A DNA stretch of 64,000 nucleotides from contig NC_018081.1 of NCBI RefSeq assembly GCF_000271405.2, positions 950,001 to 1,014,000 of the forward strand, written 5' to 3'. The notes beneath the pieces were generated by a model, which saw nothing but the letters and a program-made list of their open reading frames with translations, was not told the origin of the DNA and ran no database searches. How positions within the stretch are numbered: position 1 is the first letter of the stretch; each line of letters opens with the position of its first letter. The DNA comes from Enterococcus hirae ATCC 9790 (GTDB taxonomy: Bacteria; Bacillota; Bacilli; Lactobacillales; Enterococcaceae). Position numbers and translations under genes: made by a program. Shown in pieces: positions 18,562 through 27,009 of this stretch.

Positions 18562-19386
18562 ATGACATCAGCGATAATGTGGCTCTTTAATCAAATCATG
18601 TTTTATTTGAATGGAGATGATTTAAAATACACTCTGAGTAAGAATCTATCAGGATACATGTATGATGCATATAAATTAGTAGTAGATTTACAGGAACTAG
18701 TTGTTATTCCGCTTTCATTGTCTATTTTAGCCATCTTTATTCTTTTGGAATTTCAAAAAATTTCACTTAAGGTTGAGGGAGCTGGAGGAGCACCAATGCT
18801 TGGGTTTGAAATGATCATCAAATCATTTATTAAATTTGCGATTTGTTATGTGGTTATTTTAAAAATCCAAGTTTTGTTAGACGGAATCATAGTGATTACT
18901 TCTAATTTAACGTATAAAATTTTACAAGTAGGTGACGAAAAAACTGTAGCGAATGTAGCAGCAAGAGTAGAACAGGCGGTAAATGATCTAGACTTCTGGT
19001 CACAAATCGCTGTGCTATTAATTATGTTCATTCTATTTTTAGTGTCACTTGTTGTACGGACGTTGATTCAGGTAACGATTTATTTACGATTTATGGAGCT
19101 TTATATTTTTAGCGCGATGGCACCAATTCCGATGGGGGCTCTACCAAGCCAAGAATTTTCTGCTATGACCAAAGGCTTCTTTAAAAATTTTGCCGCCACG
19201 GGGTTGCAGTCAACCTTTATCGCCCTGGTTTTAGTTACATATCCAATGCTATTCATGAGAATAATGGAAGACGTTGGCACCCATATGTTTGGGATTATTT
19301 TAGGATTAACGATCTATATGATTGGAATCTTACTAGCTATCAATAAAACTAAAGGATGGGCCAAAACACTAATATCTGCATCATAA
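18562..19386 (+). CDS. VirB6/PrgH-like polytopic T4SS channel protein
   Basis: 274 residues with about six membrane segments (near 45-65, 85-110, 150-180, 185-205, 215-235 and 240-262). The central FMELYIFSAMAPIPMGALP is the signature-like stretch of TrbL/VirB6-family proteins of Gram-positive conjugation systems. The product would form part of the inner-membrane channel with VirB4 and VirD4. The 25-nt gap from the upstream gene and 11-nt gap to the next show an operon. Confidence 0.83.
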   Translation: MTSAIMWLFNQIMFYLNGDDLKYTLSKNLSGYMYDAYKLVVDLQELVVIPLSLSILAIFILLEFQKISLKVEGAGGAPMLGFEMIIKSFIKFAICYVVILKIQVLLDGIIVITSNLTYKILQVGDEKTVANVAARVEQAVNDLDFWSQIAVLLIMFILFLVSLVVRTLIQVTIYLRFMELYIFSAMAPIPMGALPSQEFSAMTKGFFKNFAATGLQSTFIALVLVTYPMLFMRIMEDVGTHMFGIILGLTIYMIGILLAINKTKGWAKTLISAS

Positions 19387-19397
19387 GGAGGGGAGAT

Positions 19398-19760
19398 ATG
19401 GCAATAGAAGTAAAAGTTCCAAAAGATATCAAAGAATACAAAGAAAAAGTAATAGCAGGAATGAATCTAAAACAATTATTGTGTCTTTGTATTGCTGGCG
19501 GGGTAAATGTCGCGATCGCACTGATATTCATTGCATGGTTAAAAATGCCAATCGAAATCATCAGTTGGTTGATGATCATTGCCTCTATTCCAATCGTGTC
19601 TTTTGGATGGTTCAAACGAAATGGCTTATCATTTGAAGTTTATGTTAAGCAATTTTTTAAATACCATATTTCGACAGGAACTAGAAAAAAGAAACGAAAA
19701 AAGAATGATGGTCAGCAAGACATGTCAGAAAGTAAAGAATTAGGCGGACAAGAACGATGA
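19398..19760 (+). CDS. PrgI-family T4SS membrane protein
   Basis: 120 residues from ATG 19398, chosen because AAGGAGGGG lies just upstream; the frame is open further up but lacks a ribosome site. It begins MAIEVKVPKDIKEYKEKVI, the characteristic start of the PrgI family, followed by two membrane helices (about 25-45 and 48-65) and a basic tail. PrgI proteins accompany VirB4 in Gram-positive T4SS and are thought to be VirB3-like. The stop overlaps the start of the VirB4 gene (ATGATGA), indicating translational coupling. Confidence 0.88.
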   Translation: MAIEVKVPKDIKEYKEKVIAGMNLKQLLCLCIAGGVNVAIALIFIAWLKMPIEIISWLMIIASIPIVSFGWFKRNGLSFEVYVKQFFKYHISTGTRKKKRKKNDGQQDMSESKELGGQER

Positions 19761-22093
19761 TGAAATTAAAGTCAAAAATAAAGAATAATCATAAAAATTT
19801 AAAGAAGACTTCTAAAAATATAAAGAAACAACAGAAAAAAAATCCACAAGATGTGGATTTTTTGCGCGATACTTTTTACTTTAAATCAATTTTTCCCAGC
19901 GGTGTTTGTCAACTGGATGATAATACGTACTCCATCACAGTCGAATTAGAAGATATCAACTATCAGCTTTCATCAGAAGAGAATCAGATTGAGATTTTCT
20001 CGCAATATTGTGATTTCCTTAATTCTTTAAGTAGTAAAACCCAGCTACAGTTAACTGTCTACAAAAAGAAACGACCGTTGAGTGAATTGCAATCAATTCT
20101 CTACTACCAAGAAAAGAATGATTTTTTAGATCCTTATCGCGTAGAAATGAATGATGTTATTTCCAGAAAACTGGATGAAGAAAAAAATGGCTATAAGAAA
20201 CGGATTTTGTTTACCTTCATCCAGCAACATCAAACAGAAAAACTTGCTCATAAAGAGCTGGAAATGGTTGTAGATCGCTTTGCAATGTTTGCGAGTCGAT
20301 TAGGTAGTAGGATCAACCGTCTTGAGAAAAAACAGATGTTGACAATTTTGTCTGATATCTTATTAACAAAAAGTGATAAGGAAGAACCAGAGATTGAGGA
20401 TATCCTACCAGAAGTGATTGAACTGAAACAAAATAAAAACTACTTGAAAATGGATGATCATTATGCCAAAACCGTTTATTTGCAAGAATATCCATCGGAA
20501 CTAGCAGATACTTTTATTTTTGAACTGTTAGAAATCCCTCAAGAGTTGGTGATTACATTACATATCAAGCCACTTGAGCAAGATGAAGCATTTGACTTAG
20601 TGAAGACCAAATTAGCTTTTATGGAACAACAAAAAGTGGATGAACAGAAAAAAGCCCTACAAAACGGCTACGATTTTGAAATGCTTTCCTATGATTTGAC
20701 TTATTCGCTAACAGAAGCGAAAAATTTAGTTGATGATTTACAGAATAAGGGTCAAAAGCTTTATTCAATGACTGGAAGTATCCATTTCCATGCCCCAACA
20801 GTTGAAAAATTAACAGAAGTACATGACGAGGTATCTTCTATTGGTCGACAATTTGGATTTAAGATCATCGAGTTAGAATTTATGCAAGAGGCTGGGCTGA
20901 ACGCAACCTTACCTTTAGGAAATAATATATTGCCATTGGATCGAACACTAACGACTGCCAGCACTGCGATATTTGTGCCGTTTACTATTTCAGATCTAAT
21001 TCAAGAAAATGGGAAATATTATGGCGTAAATGCTATTTCAAAGAATATTTTATCTCTTGACCGGAAATTATTAAAAGCACCCAATGGATTTGTTCTAGGA
21101 ACTCCTGGTTCTGGTAAAAGTTTCTCGGTGAAGCGTGAGATCGTAAATGTACTATTGCGTGATGCCGAAGATGAAGTCATCATTATTGATCCTGAACGTG
21201 AGTATTCCGTTATCGGTAAAAATTTTAATGGTGAGATTATCAAGATCGCTAGTGATTCCGCTACCACGATCAATCCAATGGATATCAACGAAAATTATGG
21301 AGATGATAGTGACCCGGTTGTTTTAAAGTCGGAGTTTTTGATTTCATTGTTCGACTTGATCATTGGCGGTGCATTGGGGCTAACCTCTACCCAGAAAACG
21401 TTGATCGACCGTGTATGTCGTCGAACGTATGAAACGGTTAGCGATCGGATGCCAACTTTTGTAGATTTCTACCACATCTTACAAGAGCAAGAGGAAGAAG
21501 AAGCGCACCAATTGAGGACGGACTTGGAAATTTATATCGAAGGAAGTTTGTCAGTATTCTCCTCTGAAACAAATGTCGATATTACCAAACGGCTCGTTGT
21601 TTATGATATCAAAGATTTAGGGAAACAGCTCAAAACAATGGGGATGTTGATCGTGTTGGACCAAGTCTGGAATCGGATCACTACCAACCGGGAAAGAGGC
21701 GTTCGGACCTGGTTGTATATCGACGAAATGCAATTACTGTTTACAAATGAGTATTCTGAAAATTATTTCTTTGAATTATGGAGTCGTGCCAGAAAGTGGG
21801 GGGCAATTCCAACTGGGATTACACAGAATGTGGAGACACTTTTACTTTCGGACCTTGCGCGGCGGATGCTTTCAAATAGTGATTTCGTCATGATGCTCAA
21901 TCAAGCAAAATCTGACCGTTCACAATTAGTCCGGTTATTTGATATCTCAGAAGAACAAGAAAAATTTGTTGTGAATTCACCAGAAGGTTATGGACTGATG
22001 GTATTTGGCGATACAACTTTACCTTTTTATGATCATTTTCCGAAAGATACGCAGTTGTATAAGATGATGTCAACCAAACCTGGTGAAGACTAA
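19757..22093 (+). CDS. VirB4/PrgJ-type T4SS ATPase
   Basis: 778-residue ATPase that powers the secretion channel. It has a basic, Lys-rich first 35 residues, an N-terminal domain to about 400, Walker A LGTPGSGKSFSVKRE near 448, the motif VIIIDPEREYSVIG, and Walker B TWLYIDEMQLLFTNEYSE near 653. The later RARKWGAIPTGITQNVE is also conserved in the family. Length is typical (about 780-830). It starts inside the last codons of the PrgI-like gene. No frameshift or missing motif is seen, so this core motor appears functional. Confidence 0.94.
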   Translation: MMKLKSKIKNNHKNLKKTSKNIKKQQKKNPQDVDFLRDTFYFKSIFPSGVCQLDDNTYSITVELEDINYQLSSEENQIEIFSQYCDFLNSLSSKTQLQLTVYKKKRPLSELQSILYYQEKNDFLDPYRVEMNDVISRKLDEEKNGYKKRILFTFIQQHQTEKLAHKELEMVVDRFAMFASRLGSRINRLEKKQMLTILSDILLTKSDKEEPEIEDILPEVIELKQNKNYLKMDDHYAKTVYLQEYPSELADTFIFELLEIPQELVITLHIKPLEQDEAFDLVKTKLAFMEQQKVDEQKKALQNGYDFEMLSYDLTYSLTEAKNLVDDLQNKGQKLYSMTGSIHFHAPTVEKLTEVHDEVSSIGRQFGFKIIELEFMQEAGLNATLPLGNNILPLDRTLTTASTAIFVPFTISDLIQENGKYYGVNAISKNILSLDRKLLKAPNGFVLGTPGSGKSFSVKREIVNVLLRDAEDEVIIIDPEREYSVIGKNFNGEIIKIASDSATTINPMDINENYGDDSDPVVLKSEFLISLFDLIIGGALGLTSTQKTLIDRVCRRTYETVSDRMPTFVDFYHILQEQEEEEAHQLRTDLEIYIEGSLSVFSSETNVDITKRLVVYDIKDLGKQLKTMGMLIVLDQVWNRITTNRERGVRTWLYIDEMQLLFTNEYSENYFFELWSRARKWGAIPTGITQNVETLLLSDLARRMLSNSDFVMMLNQAKSDRSQLVRLFDISEEQEKFVVNSPEGYGLMVFGDTTLPFYDHFPKDTQLYKMMSTKPGED

Positions 22094-22125
22094 AACGAAA
22101 ATGGAATCAGAAAGGATACGTCACA

Positions 22126-22802
22126 GTGCCCGATTTGAATGAACCCAATAACGAACAGCAGGAATCACAAAATAGTATTATCAGCACAGGATTAGAAAAA
22201 ACCAAAGGTCTCATCAAAGACCAAAAAAAAGTTCAGAACTAACAAAAGCGATTCTTAAAAACAATCAGACAATTAAAGTAACGATAATTGTCCATAGAAA
22301 TGATAAACTACCAATCATTAAAAAAAAATCTCGTTTAAAAAGAGTCATTAAACAAGGGAAACAAAAGATTAAACTGACTAAGAAACAAATTTCAAAAATA
22401 AAACGAGACGTTGAAGAATTTGGTAATAAAACCGTCGTATTAGCTAAAAATAGGTTCCGTAAAGTTTTAGGCCTAAAACGCAAAAATGATCAAAAAAAAG
22501 TGCGACAGGAATTACGATCTGATTCAAAAAGTCAGAATAACATCCAGGGAACAAAACAGTCGACAGATCAACCAAAAGTGAATGTGCAAAAGAAACAGCT
22601 AAAAAAAGAACAGTTAAAAAAAGTAGCAGAAGAAACAAAAAAAGGCAATTTGGTTGCTCGTTCTTCTAAGGATAGTACCCCTTACAGCTACACTGCTTAC
22701 AAAGATCAAAAAGGATTTGCACCTCAAGATTCAGTGAAATCCACCAAAAAAAATGGTACAATATTTTTGGTAAGGGTAAAAAGACGAAAGTTGTCTATGT
22801 AA
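22126..22802 (+). pseudogene. N-terminal part of the PrgK-like gene, split by two A8 frame breaks
   Basis: A frame starts at GTG 22126 after AAAGGA and reads VPDLNEPNNEQQESQNSI onward, but hits a stop at 22240-22242 just after eight A (22223-22230). One more A continues it as SSELTKAILKNNQTIKVTII and a long Lys-rich segment to about 22745. There, eight A (22746-22753) again look one short: nine would give KKKWYNIFGKGKKTK and run into the 22886 frame without a stop. The reconstructed gene 22126-25183 would encode about 1020 residues. The N-terminal third is basic, Q/K-rich and without recognised domain. Confidence 0.7.
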
Positions 22803-22885
22803 ATCCTACAAAAGGCGTCGGCAAAAAGGGTGGGTTCTTCAAGAAATTTCTAGGTAAAAAAAAATCAGCGTCAAAATTTTTAGAT

Positions 22886-25183
22886 ATGGCTCAAAAGCTG
22901 TCACCAAAAGGGCAAGCAAAAGAAGCGGCTATGAAAATGCTTGGTGGGCGAGATGAAAAGGGAGATTTAACGATTATCGGGATCCTCATTACGCTGATTT
23001 TTTTAGTAATTACAATCAAGGCGCTATTGATCATCGCGATAGTTATCGTTATACTGGCGATCATTCTCGTGGTAATCTCGGTTGTTTTAGCGATTTGGAC
23101 TTTTATTGTTGCCTTGTTCACATTGAAAACAGAAGATATGGCGATCGCTGAAGCATTTGAGTATATTTCCTATTTGGATGCCTCTAAAAATAGAGATGTT
23201 TATAATCGTTACAATCAATTAGTTGAAGAACATGATGAAGTTTATTTTGAAGTGAATGGAATGGTTGCCGATCCGGAACAATTTTCGTTTGCTTCAAATG
23301 GGGATAACTATATCTATTACTTAAATGCCAAATATGAAAATTATAATATTAAAAATAGTGCGCTTCCTAATTATCTGAAACGACTAAAAGACCAAACATC
23401 CATGAGTCCTCCATTATATATGTCTTTTTATGCCCAGTTTAAAGATAAGTATTCACCAATGGAGGAAGAGCCAGTTAAGATTGCAAAAGTAGAAGATGAA
23501 CTTCGCGCAATCCATGATGGCACTTTTACATACAAAGTCGAATTTGAAGAAGATAAAGATACAGAAGAAAAAGTTAAAGACAAAGACAAAGAAGAAGAAG
23601 ACAAAGAAGAAAAAGACAAAGACAGCGTCACGCTGAATGTCAAAGTACAAACGATTGCTGAATTTCTTGATTTAGATCCTCAAATCGAACTCTATTCAAA
23701 CAATAAAGTGATAGGAACGATCTCAGCATTCTCACAAGATGAAATCGATAAATATTATCCTGTGTTAGAAATCGATCGTTTTCAGGATAAGATTTTTATG
23801 GATAATCCTTTAGGGAAAGTTTCGTATGCTTCTGTTATTGGTAATTATGGTTATCGCGGTCGGGACGATGCCAATATGAATGATGAAATAATCATTGATG
23901 CGAAACCACAAACGCCTGTCTATGCCACATCAAACGAGAAGGTAACAGAGATCAGTACGCGTACGGCTCGAGATCTAAATGGGAAAAAGCAAACGACAAC
24001 AAGTATCAAAACGGAAACAGGGAAATACCAAGCTTATTATATTAATGTGACGCCGATCATACGTGAAGGAGCTTCTTTAGAAAGCGGAGATTTGATTGGT
24101 TACACAAGTGACAAATTTGACGGTAATTTATTGATGATCATGAAAGAAAAACGAATCTTCCTCTACCGCAATCCAGAAATCAATCCGACAATTTTTATTG
24201 AAAATTTGGTTTATGGAAATCGTACGAAATTAAGTCAGTATGATCGAGAACAATCGCAAGGTGAGCTTATTTATCCACCTGAAAAAGTGGTTCAATGGCG
24301 AGAAAAAGTAGTAACAGAAGCAAAAAAACAGAACATTGAATCATTTACCAATGTCATACTATCTATAATCTGGGTAGAAAGTGGTGGGGATGGTGAAACC
24401 GTTCCGGATATTATGGGAATTGCTAAAGCACAAAATTTGAATCAAACGATCAACCCAGAAAAGTCAATTGAATTAGGTGTAGCTTATTTTGCAAATTTAA
24501 TAAGAAAAGCACAAATGTATCAATTAGGTAACTTAGCAGCGATCCAAGCTTACAATTATGGGGAAGACTATTTGGACGAGTTGATCCGTACAGATAGTAA
24601 ATATACATTTGAGCATAGCAAAGCTTATGCGCAAGAAAGAAGTAATGGGGAAGTTGTTTCTTATAATAAGGGCGTGGCTTTAGATCTTGGCTATAACTGG
24701 CGTTACGCATTTGGTGATATGTTCTATGCACGCTTAATTTCTTACAACCTCTCAAACTCTACTGGCAAGTTGGTAGAGGTGGCAACTAAAGAAATCGGTA
24801 CGTTAAATGGCAATAAATATTGGGAGTGGGCTGGCTATGAGAGCCGAATGGAGTGGTCTGCGATCTTTGTTACTTGGGTAGCAGAACAAGCAGGATATCT
24901 CAGTCAAGGTCGTGTACCGAATACTGTAAGACCGTTAGATATGTTCAATTGGTACAAAAAGAATAATAAATTCAAAGCCACTGATATAGGCTATATCCCG
25001 CAACCAGGGGATTTGATTTTCTTTGATTGGAAAGGTAATAAAACGGGGAAAGACCAAGTGGGGATCGTCGAATTTACAGGTGGAAATACGATTCAAGTAA
25101 TTGAAGGTAATTCAGAAAATATGGTTCGAAGAAGAACCTATACACTCGATCATTCAGCAATCTCTGGATATGGGGTGCCTTAA
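22886..25183 (+). CDS. PrgK-like T4SS cell-wall hydrolase (lysozyme-like; degenerate M23 and CHAP)
   Basis: The 765-residue readable part of the split gene above. A long hydrophobic block (about 30-85, two or three membrane helices) is followed by a charged spacer (EDKEEKDKD...). Then comes an M23-like domain around 310-440 whose HxGxD and HxH zinc ligands are not visible (NDEIIIDAKPQTPVYA). A lysozyme/SLT-like domain near 485-570 keeps the catalytic-type Glu 498 in WVESGG. The CHAP-like end (about 630-765) has Ser 658 where the nucleophile Cys is expected (EWSAIF) and Gln 724 where His is expected (DQVGIVE). Such proteins open peptidoglycan for the T4SS channel. Only the lysozyme-like domain looks active. 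ATG 22886 lacks a clear Shine-Dalgarno, consistent with it being internal to a longer gene. Confidence 0.8.
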   Translation: MAQKLSPKGQAKEAAMKMLGGRDEKGDLTIIGILITLIFLVITIKALLIIAIVIVILAIILVVISVVLAIWTFIVALFTLKTEDMAIAEAFEYISYLDASKNRDVYNRYNQLVEEHDEVYFEVNGMVADPEQFSFASNGDNYIYYLNAKYENYNIKNSALPNYLKRLKDQTSMSPPLYMSFYAQFKDKYSPMEEEPVKIAKVEDELRAIHDGTFTYKVEFEEDKDTEEKVKDKDKEEEDKEEKDKDSVTLNVKVQTIAEFLDLDPQIELYSNNKVIGTISAFSQDEIDKYYPVLEIDRFQDKIFMDNPLGKVSYASVIGNYGYRGRDDANMNDEIIIDAKPQTPVYATSNEKVTEISTRTARDLNGKKQTTTSIKTETGKYQAYYINVTPIIREGASLESGDLIGYTSDKFDGNLLMIMKEKRIFLYRNPEINPTIFIENLVYGNRTKLSQYDREQSQGELIYPPEKVVQWREKVVTEAKKQNIESFTNVILSIIWVESGGDGETVPDIMGIAKAQNLNQTINPEKSIELGVAYFANLIRKAQMYQLGNLAAIQAYNYGEDYLDELIRTDSKYTFEHSKAYAQERSNGEVVSYNKGVALDLGYNWRYAFGDMFYARLISYNLSNSTGKLVEVATKEIGTLNGNKYWEWAGYESRMEWSAIFVTWVAEQAGYLSQGRVPNTVRPLDMFNWYKKNNKFKATDIGYIPQPGDLIFFDWKGNKTGKDQVGIVEFTGGNTIQVIEGNSENMVRRRTYTLDHSAISGYGVP

Positions 25184-25245
25184 TCTTTCGACTAGCTAGT
25201 TAATGATTCATTAGTCAATTCGTGAAAAGTAAAGGTGGTGAGTAA

Positions 25246-25280
25246 TTCCTAAAAATAACGAAAAGCTTTATTTTTAGGAA
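25246..25280 (+). promoter_or_regulatory. 13-bp hairpin hiding the Shine-Dalgarno of the next gene
   Basis: TTCCTAAAAATAA (25246-25258) and TTATTTTTAGGAA (25268-25280) pair perfectly, burying the AGGA that should start translation at 25286. A mini frame GTG-GTG-AGT-AAT-TCC-TAA preceded by AAAGG ends inside the left arm. A ribosome there would melt the hairpin, so translational coupling is plausible (inference). Confidence 0.5.
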
Positions 25281-25285
25281 AAAAT

Positions 25286-26170
25286 ATGATCAAAAATTTT
25301 TTAGAAACCAAAACAGGTAGAAATTTTTTAATAGGGGTAACAGTTTTTTTCGTTGTGGTCTTGGGTTTGACAAGCTATTCATTGTTCTCAAACACAGCCA
25401 ATCGGGAAGAGACGACTAAAAAAGGTCAGACAGAAGAAACAGCGGAAAGTAAGGAACGATTAGGAGAATACAGTGCCACTACTTATAGTGGTAAATGGTA
25501 CTCCAATCGAAGTGACGAAATGGTACTAGAATTAAAAACCGACGGGACCTATCGTGCTTCTTCTTGGCTAGCAGCTGGTAAATATTACTTAGTCGATAAC
25601 GGGTATTTAGTGCTAGAAGATAAAGAAGGAACCATGAAAAAACTCAAATTACAATCACGTATGGGAAGTACAATCTTTTATTTAAAAGAAGATAAAGAAG
25701 AAATCTACTTCTATCCAAATGAAGAAGTTAAAGTCAAAATGGAAGAAGAAATCACCGAACAAGCAGAAGCAGCACAACAAGTGATTTCACAAGCTTGGTT
25801 AGACGTCTTACAACAAGGCGCATGGGAAAATACGAATACCGATCGAACATTTACATTAGAATTTAAAGACGGTAAGTTAATCCAGAAAAAAATCGAAGAA
25901 GACAAAACGGTTAATGAGCTCACTTATGATTATCGTGTTGTCACCGTCAACCCAGATCAAGACGGTGCAGTATTTGTCATCACGAAAATCGACGATAACG
26001 GTAGAAAAGAAGAAGTTTCTTTCTCTATTGGAGAAAAAGGCTCGAAATATGCCCTAAGAGGCGACCCTGGTTCATTTAATTGGATTACGATATACGAGAA
26101 AGAATACGAAGCGGTATCTCCCACTCAAGATGGGACCACACGTGAAGAAGCAACGAAAAAGAATGTCTGA
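25286..26170 (+). CDS. Membrane-anchored extracytoplasmic T4SS accessory protein, unknown family
   Basis: 294 residues with one N-terminal membrane helix (FLIGVTVFFVVVLGLTSYSLF, about 14-34) and an outside-facing remainder. After a Thr/Glu-rich linker there are two similar beta-rich modules, beginning YSGKWYSNRSDEMVLELKTDG (about 70) and QQGAWENTNTDRTFTLEFKDG (about 183). They resemble lipocalin-like or DUF-type 'W...G' repeats. The topology and position after the PrgK-like gene match the VirB8/TcpC-like slot of Gram-positive systems, but sequence similarity to VirB8 is not evident. The start has only a weak AGGA within the hairpin at 25246-25280. Confidence 0.65.
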   Translation: MIKNFLETKTGRNFLIGVTVFFVVVLGLTSYSLFSNTANREETTKKGQTEETAESKERLGEYSATTYSGKWYSNRSDEMVLELKTDGTYRASSWLAAGKYYLVDNGYLVLEDKEGTMKKLKLQSRMGSTIFYLKEDKEEIYFYPNEEVKVKMEEEITEQAEAAQQVISQAWLDVLQQGAWENTNTDRTFTLEFKDGKLIQKKIEEDKTVNELTYDYRVVTVNPDQDGAVFVITKIDDNGRKEEVSFSIGEKGSKYALRGDPGSFNWITIYEKEYEAVSPTQDGTTREEATKKNV

Positions 26171-26203
26171 TTCAGATGAAAAATAAGAAGGAGGTGAAAA
26201 TAT

Positions 26204-26911
26204 ATGATGGAACCGGGAACGGAAAGAGAACTAGATTATACCGAAAGACTCTTTAAAAAGATGCCAGGATGGGCTGTTACTGCGACACTTTTTATTGGAA
26301 GAATGCTAATACGCGTAGGTCGAGCTGGGAAAAAATTATGGAATAAACGGAAAGAGAATCAACAACGAGCTTTTCTTACTCAACTATGTGAAGGAAAAAA
26401 CGGTAGTGAAATAGAAAAAATAATAAAAGCAGATCCTAAACTAGCTAAATTAATCGAACCGAAAAAGAGAGGGTTGATTGGGCGAATAATTGATAAAGTG
26501 AGAGGTATTACGCCAGAAGCTAGGCAAAGAGAATTGCTCCAACAACCACTAAAAAAATTTAATAAGTTAGCATTAGAAGACCTCATAACTAGAGATGATA
26601 CTAAGGTAATTGAAGATCGAGTCAATAGTCATATCAAATTCAAGAGTTCGATTGATCCAGTTGCAAGAGCAGAGTATAAAACTCATTTAATAGATGCAAA
26701 GATACAGGCTCAAAATGCTAAAAAGGGAGTGAGCGCACTTGACGTCGGTAATACCATGTCTCGTAAAGGAGAACTAAGTAAGCTTACTGATCTTACGAAA
26801 CATGCAATACCACAGGCTAAAAGACTAACTGCACAAAACCAACGAATAATCGGCGGCAATACACTAACGAAAGGTTTACAGGGACAGCTTTTGCAAGCAC
26901 CTGTAAGGTAA
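26204..26911 (+). CDS. Basic membrane-associated protein closing the T4SS cluster, unknown function
   Basis: 235 residues preceded by AAGGAGGTG with tandem ATGs at 26204 and 26207. The order is an acidic start, a hydrophobic helix (GWAVTATLFIGRMLIRVG, about 22-40), a basic KKLWNKRKENQQR, then a helical charged region and a Gln/Thr-rich C-terminus (TKHAIPQAKRLTAQNQRIIG). The membrane-helix plus WNKR plan resembles the protein at 10890-11399 at the opposite end of the cluster. No relaxase histidine triad or other catalytic motif is seen. It is the last gene before a terminator. Confidence 0.6.
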   Translation: MMEPGTERELDYTERLFKKMPGWAVTATLFIGRMLIRVGRAGKKLWNKRKENQQRAFLTQLCEGKNGSEIEKIIKADPKLAKLIEPKKRGLIGRIIDKVRGITPEARQRELLQQPLKKFNKLALEDLITRDDTKVIEDRVNSHIKFKSSIDPVARAEYKTHLIDAKIQAQNAKKGVSALDVGNTMSRKGELSKLTDLTKHAIPQAKRLTAQNQRIIGGNTLTKGLQGQLLQAPVR

Positions 26912-26942
26912 AAGATTAGCATTCTAAGATAACTTAAAATTA

Positions 26943-26995
26943 ACCCATGAAGTCACAGCTTTTCATTGACTTCATGGGTCTTATTTTTATTTGAA
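26943..26995 (+). terminator. Terminator closing the T4SS operon
   Basis: ACCCATGAAGTCA (26943-26955) and TGACTTCATGGGT (26967-26979) form a 13-bp stem followed by CTTATTTTTATTT. It lies between the plus-strand T4SS operon and the convergent dmkA end at 27010. Confidence 0.88.
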
Positions 26996-27009
26996 AAATC
27001 AATGGATCT

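Noticed and set aside
16088..26911. Hidden relaxase (His-triad or rolling-circle type)
   Set aside because: None of the frames in the cluster shows a HUH or MOB-type motif; the proteins at 10890, 11464 and 26204 were read for this and do not have it.
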